From Pycnopodia helianthoides (lineage: Eukaryota; Echinodermata; Asteroidea; Forcipulatida; Asteriidae): DNA of 64,000 nt. The DNA lies in assembly GCA_032158295.1 (NCBI GenBank), contig CM063257.1:17328332-17392331 (forward strand), given 5' to 3'. Each line of letters opens with the position of its first letter. Position 1 is the first letter of the stretch. Of the stretch, positions 38,001 through 45,100 are shown piece by piece. The translations under genes were made by a program, and so were the position numbers. The notes beneath the pieces are model-generated. The model was given only the letters and a program-made list of their open reading frames with translations, searched no databases and was not told the DNA's origin.

Positions 38001-39107
38001 AAACCTCTTCGAACCTCCAGGGCCCAATTTCATAGAGCTGCTTAAACGGCCGATTCTGTGCTTACTGCACGATTTCCATTTCATAGCGCTGCTAACCGTA
38101 AGCACACGAAAAGGCATGCTAACCTCCCGGTGCTTACTGCATGGAAATGAATGACGGAACAATGCAAACACATGGTGAACGCGTAAGATGACCGCCTCAT
38201 TTTCTTGCTAACCTGTGAAATACGCTTATGCTTAAGCACATTTTTCTGCTACAGTTAGCACGAAAATTTGCTTACCGTTAAGCAGCGCTATGAAATTGGG
38301 CCCTGGACAACTGCGCTCTGCTGATGCCCTACTCCTACATATCACGCGTTCACGACATTCTTGGGGAAGTCGATCATTCTCAAGATCTGGCCCATCACTT
38401 TGGAACAGACTCCCTACTGAACTCGGAGAAGAAACTTCATGTACAAAATTCAAAATTCAGTTAATTCTTAACTCAACCAGTCAGTTGTTTTCCTTGACGC
38501 ACTTCTGGCTTTGCTCTCAGTCGCGCCAGGAGTGTCAAGTCTGACAGACATGGCGCGTTAGAAATGTTCACTTTTATTATTTACAGTGCGTCACAAGAGT
38601 AGAATTCTTGAGTTAGCATCACCATGAAATAGACCCTTCCCATGAAATATGTAAATTGAGCATCGCAAGTGCGCACTCTCCCTACTGGTTGGCAAAATGA
38701 GTGAACATCGCGCCTTTTTGTATGTGACTGATGGTGGCGTGACGCACACATGTTTGTGCGTCTGCCTTGTGCACAACTCTATGGCGTTTGCCAACCAGCA
38801 GCGTCTGTACGCATGCGTTAATGTAATTTACAAATTTCATGGGAAGGGTCTATTGTCCTGTTGTCGCAAAATGTAACATCCATGAAGCCAACACACTTCA
38901 GCTCTTCAAAAACAGACTCAAAACCCATTTATTTGTTTAATCATGCCTATGTTATTTTGCCTGTATAGTTTTTTGTATCTGTATCAATGCATTGTTTGTT
39001 TGTCTCGTTAATTTTTGTCAGCTTTTTTGAAGCGCTCCGATCTTTGTGGGTGCTATAAAAATGCCTGTATGTATGTATGTACATGTATATGTATGTACAT
39101 GTACATG

Positions 39108-39138
<31 letters not shown>

Positions 39139-42100
39139 GTGTGTGTGTGTGTGGGGGGGTGTGTGTGTGTGTGAGTAGGTATACACATTCAAACCGGGGA
39201 CCTATAACAAAAGAGGACAATAGGGTCCCCGGTTGGGGAAAGGTCCCCAGTTGGAAAACGTGTACAAAACCAATGAGAGCTGTTGCCAAAAAGTTAGAGT
39301 ACAAACAAAAGAGGGACAATAGGAGGTCCCCGATAGCAGGTGTTTACACACGTGGTGTGTGTGTATGTGTGAGTTTGGTATACACATTCAAACTGGGGAC
39401 CTATAACAAAAGAGGACAATAGGGTCCCCGGTTGGGGAAAGGTCCCCAGTTGGAAAACGTGTACAAAACCAATGAGAGCTGTTGCCAAAAAGTTAGAGTA
39501 CAAACAAAAGAGGGACAATAGGAGGTCCCCGATTGCAGGTGTTTACACACGTGTGTGTGTGTGAGTTTGTAGTGACACTCAAACCGAGGACTTACAACAA
39601 AAGGGACAATAGGTCCACGTTTGCTATCACAAAGGAAAACAATGAGGTCCACGTTTGTCAGGACAAAGAGTTGAACAAAGGAGGGTCCACGATTGGAGGT
39701 CATTACACACTTGTGTGTGTGTGTATGTGTGTATTTATGTATGTATTGTCATGCCAAGCATAATGAGTTAATGCGTCTTTTTAATTGTTGTTATGTATTG
39801 CAGTTTTCAAGCGATTTGTAAGTTGTTTGGTGGGCCATCAGCAGCCATTATGTGTGTTGTGGTAGACACTCAGGAGGATTGCGATTACGTTTACGCTGGA
39901 TCAAAAGATCACTACATCAAGGCAAGTAGGATTTTTCCTGTCTGTTTTGTATTTGTTTTTAGAATATTTTTCAAACGATCTTTCTTAAGAAAAAAATGTA
40001 CGCTGTTTTTTTTTCTTCAATATTAATATGTTGGCATATAAGCCGCTCGGCGCATAAACCGCAGGAGTTCAAAAAAATGTCAAAATCAACGTATAAACCG
40101 CGGTTTATAATCCGAAAACTACGGTATCAAACCAAACTTCAATATTAAATGTTTTAGTCATGGCGTGTCGTGGCCGAGTGGTCTAGTTCACTGGACCCAA
40201 GCTCTGGTGCTGTCAGCAGCAGAGTGTGGGTTCGAATCCCGGTCATGACACTTGCGCCCTTGAGCAAGGCACTTAACCATAATTGCTTCGTAAAAAGTTG
40301 GGAAGGTAGTGCATTCTGCTCTACCAGCCAGGCCCCTAGTGGATGATACCCATGCCTACATCCTTACGGACTGTGAAGGGGGTAACCCTGTTTCAGCCCC
40401 AGGAGTAGGTGGCAGCGTGCCTCTGGTGTTAGTTGATTTGGGTCAACAGCCCAAATCAGTTAAGTGTAGCCCTCACCTTGAAGTAGCCATTCGGCCTTGT
40501 GAGTTAGGCGATATATATCTCATCAAAAAGATTTAAAAATTCTTACCCATCCATAGATTTTCACTCTATTACCAATACAAGAAAAAAAATCACCATACCG
40601 GATGTTAAAAAGGGACTTAGCTATTTGCAAGATTTGTTTATGTACTTAACAGCTTTTTGCAGTGATGTTTGCCCAGGCCTGGAGTAACATGGATGCCACT
40701 GTGGTCATGTCCTCTGTTGTCCTGGTCTTGGCCTTGGTGCCCCTTTCAAAAGTTTCCCAGGGACTTTTGTATTTCAAATGGAACTGCCTTTTTGCAAAAT
40801 TAAAATGGCCTTACCCTCTTAAAGATGAAATTCCAGGCCTGTACATATATGTCCAAATCCATAAAATATCAAGCAGAAAATTTTGCTCATCAAATTTCTG
40901 TACTTAACAATAGCGCGGCACCAGTCACAGCAATATCAACTATAAACACTTGTAGCATTCCAGCTGGTAATCTGTTGTCACTAAGCAAATTTCCCACATG
41001 CTTCTGAAGTGCTCATAAGTTTATGCAAATTCTCAAGTGCTTAGGAGTTTTATTCAATTTGTTGCGACGCTATGTTGTAAGGTGGGTCACACTATATTTG
41101 GTTTTACACTTTCTCTATCCCCGCTGCAAATTTAGCATCTATTATTAAAATTGGTGTGGTACCCGCTGCTAAAATATAGGATTCAAATTGCCTCTAGCTA
41201 CCGGGCAATCGCGGTGGTCTATTTGGTAAGACGTCTGCTCTAGAATGGCAAAGGTCCTGGGTTCGAATCCCGCCCGAGTAACATGCCTGTGGATTTTTGT
41301 TCACAGAACTCGGGAGAGTACTGAGTATACAGTGCTTTACACACATCGGTGAAAGGGTAAAGGCCATGTCACACAGGGCAATTTTTTCAGGCAACTTGGA
41401 GGCATTAATAATAGTGGCTTCTTATATAGCGCTCATATCCGTCACTCAGTGACGCTCAAGGCGCTTCAACAAGTATTTTCCTGCAAGGTATATATGTGGA
41501 GCTACTTTTTGAAGTTTGAGACCTATTCCTTTACATAGCACAATGTAATGGTTTACAAGGTGCTGTGCGCAATATGCTGCCAATCCAAACCAGGAACACC
41601 GGGGCGAACCCCTTCTCTTTTCGATAAGTGCACTGGGTTCTTTTACGTGCATTACACAACACACGGGACCAACGGCTTTACGTCCCATTCGAAGGACGAA
41701 GCAATAATGGTTAAGTGTCTTGCTTAAGGACACAAGTGTCACGACTGGGACTCGAACCCACACTCTGCTGAACAGAAACATCAGAGCTTGAATCCGGTGC
41801 TCTTATCCGCTCGGCCACGACACGGCATCCAAATGCACTGCATGCACAAGGAATCCTTCGACAACACAGAACAATTCTTTTCGCTGCAACCTACTATTCC
41901 CAAGAAAATGATTAGAAAACTGAAATGTGAACGAATTTCCTTCATGGAGATTGCCTGGAATTTGTTGCCTGTAAATTGCCTCATGTGACATAGCCTTTAA
42001 AACCAAATAATTTTCTTTTATCCCCGGTGCAAATTTAACATGTAATATATTTGTCTTGTTGGATAACTGAACAGGTGTTTGAAGTCCCAAGTGGTGCTAC

Positions 42101-45100
42101 TGGTTGTCTAACGGCAAAGCATAATCTGGATCCTCCTCATTATGACGGCATACAATCAATCGCTATCCATAAACAACTACTCTTCAGTGGATCTAGAGAT
42201 GCTTGTATAAAGAAATGGGACCTGGAGAAGAAACAACAACTCAAGGTATTCCCAATCAATCCAAGCTTTTGACTTTAGAAAAATCCAAAATCCCAGTGTG
42301 GTGTTGATTACACTGCTGTGTGAAGATTTGGGCCCAATTTCATAGAGCTGCTGAAGGAGAAAGTATTGTTGAACAATTTCCTGCTTAGCAGAAATAAACA
42401 TCATACCAGTCACAATGTGTACGTTGGTAGTTTGGCTGGTAAACTTATTCTGGCAATTATACTTTTCTTGTGTATTTTTGGTGTGCTGAAGTCTAAAAAT
42501 ACGATCTTATTTATTTCAAAATTTATTTTTTTGTCAGAGATTGTTAATACTGATCCTTGAGAAAAAAAAAAAAAAAAAAAAAGGAGGAGATGGCCTCTAA
42601 AAAGGAAGCGGGTGGGGACGCTTAACATGTTTGTTTTTCTATTTGGCCTAACCTGTGACATTTCATGTTAATGAAAGAGTCACAGAGCCTGGAGTTCCTG
42701 CAGGCATGACTTGTACACAACCAAATAGAAATTAGAATATTTCATAAAATCTTATATTTTCACAGAGACGGCACTGTTCTGATTTTTATTAACTTTTGAT
42801 ATAAAGAAGAAAAGCACATCTCACAAAATTTTCAGCTGTTATTAAATAACTCTTGAATCTATTTGATTTGATTTGATTTGATTTGATTTGGTTTCTTGCT
42901 ATTTATATAAAATTCTACAATAGAAATTGCCTTGGCATAGGGAAATTAAGTTTGTAAACCTATCGGTTTTTGCCCTCTCTTTTTACTGATTATGCTCTAC
43001 ACTAACCTCCCCACTAGACCATTAACAGTGCACACAAGGACTGGATCTGCGCCTTAGACTTCTTGCCAGGACGTGATTGCTTACTGAGCGGCTGCCGTGG
43101 AGGCTTCTTAAAGTTATGGCATTTATGGGACTGCTCACTTATTGGAGAAATGAAAGCACATACAAGTCCGATAAACTCTATTGCTACAAATAAGACACAT
43201 GTGTTTACAGCGTCAAGGTAAGCCCATTGTAGGTGGTTTAGGATTGAAATGAGTGGATAACTTCTCGGAGTATAACTTGCAGTCATAGAGTTATATATAA
43301 GAACTAGAGGGCGCACTAGCCAAGTTACGTGACTCGTCGCGCGGGCGGTGCGGCCATGTTTTAAGTACCACTACCATTACTTTACTGTACGCAAAACAAC
43401 AACATGAACACCGAGCGCGTGATGCTGCATTTACCATACGCACATCGTATACTTCGTACTAAATTTTGCCCTCTAAAAAATGGCGCTAGTGTCTCCTTGC
43501 AGTCCCGGCGCGTTTGTGCACGCAGTATTGCCAGTGCGCCCTCTAGTTCTTATATATAACTCTATGCTTGCAGTACACTTTTATTCATCTGACTACTAAC
43601 TCAAGTGTTGTGAGAATAGCGCCCTCTAGTGTTGATATATTACAATGATGACCAATTTTGAATCACATTTTGAACAGGGAAATCCGTATACTCTCAAAAC
43701 AGTTTATAAAGAAAAAGTTATAATGATGATGATAATAACAAAAGCATTTATGAAGCATCATGTATCCAAAACAATAACGCACATAGGTGCAATATGTAAA
43801 TAAACAGTAGAGAACCAAACCAAGTCTAAAACGGACAAAACTACAACAACACTAAAATGTTGGAGACAAAATTAACCGAACTAATTGATAACTAAACTTG
43901 CACCAGGGTCAAAAAGAACCTCCTGTGTAGTCCACGTGCAAGCCATCATGTGACAAAAACTAGTTATATTCCCTCATTTAAAAGATTTGAAAACAGTTGG
44001 AGAGTTTGATTTCCGGAAGTCACGAGGTAACCTGTTACATATCTGTGGGGCCATCCTACAGAAAGTTCTTATACCAGACATTCCAGGATGGTCACCAAAA
44101 CATGAAAGACACTCAGTATCAATCAAAAACACACCAAATAAACGCATAATCTTTAGAGTGCAAAATTCACTTTGAGTTTGCCTGATTAGGCGCTCTTTAT
44201 GAATATTCAAGTACAGCACAGACAAATGAAAGTCGCATCCCCTTAAGGTGATTAGCTGGCTGCCCTTCCCAGGTTGTATCGCAAGCTTGGGTGTGATCCC
44301 TGGCTACATGGATGTTAGGGGTTGTATGGCTTCTGACTGCACCCCCCCCCCCACCCCCACCCCACCCCCCCACACAAAGATATTTGACAAAATGGGGAGA
44401 CCGCCAACTTAGGGCTAGATACATGTAGCTCAAATGGTAGAGCGCCGGCACATTAATCTGGAGGTCGTTGGGTCAACCCCAAATTAAATAAAAAAGTTAA
44501 ATGAGTTTAGGTAACATCCGCTCTATTGTTAATAGAAGTGACATGTTCATACAGTGATCTTTGTAGAATGAGCATACACACATCTATTGTATATTGTCAT
44601 ACCGCCCTCTTGTGACTAGTATTGGTTAGGTGTCACATGTAAACATTGGTGTAAGTGGCCATCTTGGATTTAGTCTTGATACAATAAACATCATACTCCT
44701 ACTCTCAGTCAGAGTCTCTTGCCTATTATTACAATCTTAACAATACTTTATGAAGATGAACTTTAATTCTGAATTTCCCATTTTTCCCTTTCAATTTTAA
44801 CATAAAAATAACACTACTTTTGGCAAATTTACCTGGAAAAATAATTGATTTTTTAAATAACTTTATTTGCATATTGCAAAACTAATAATGAAACCTTAAA
44901 TATATATATATATATTCATTAACATTTAACTTGTAACTCTATACTCATGACAATTTTTTGTACTATATTTTTTATTATTACCGACTTTATAAAACTTAAT
45001 GCTGCATACCGTTTTGTTTTAAAACACATAATGCCATGTAATGCCAAATGCATGAACACCATTTTTCACTATTGTTTTTCTGCTTGTTGATATAAACAAA

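Larger units (their letters stand above)
41095..42050 (+). repeat. SINE-D split by two nested elements
   Basis: SINE-D text stops at GTGAAAGGGTAAA (41361) and resumes at AAACCAAATAATTTTC (about 41998). Between is a GTCACA-ended MITE, itself split by SINE-B. Confidence 0.8.

Noticed and set aside
39015..39703. Frames with Cys/Val or His/Thr runs
   Set aside because: Translation of GT/AC microsatellite and its derived tandem units.
40650..41010. Possible KIF21 exon at an ag followed by TGATGTTTGCCCAGG
   Set aside because: The frame does not match KIF21 and exons p and q already join in phase.
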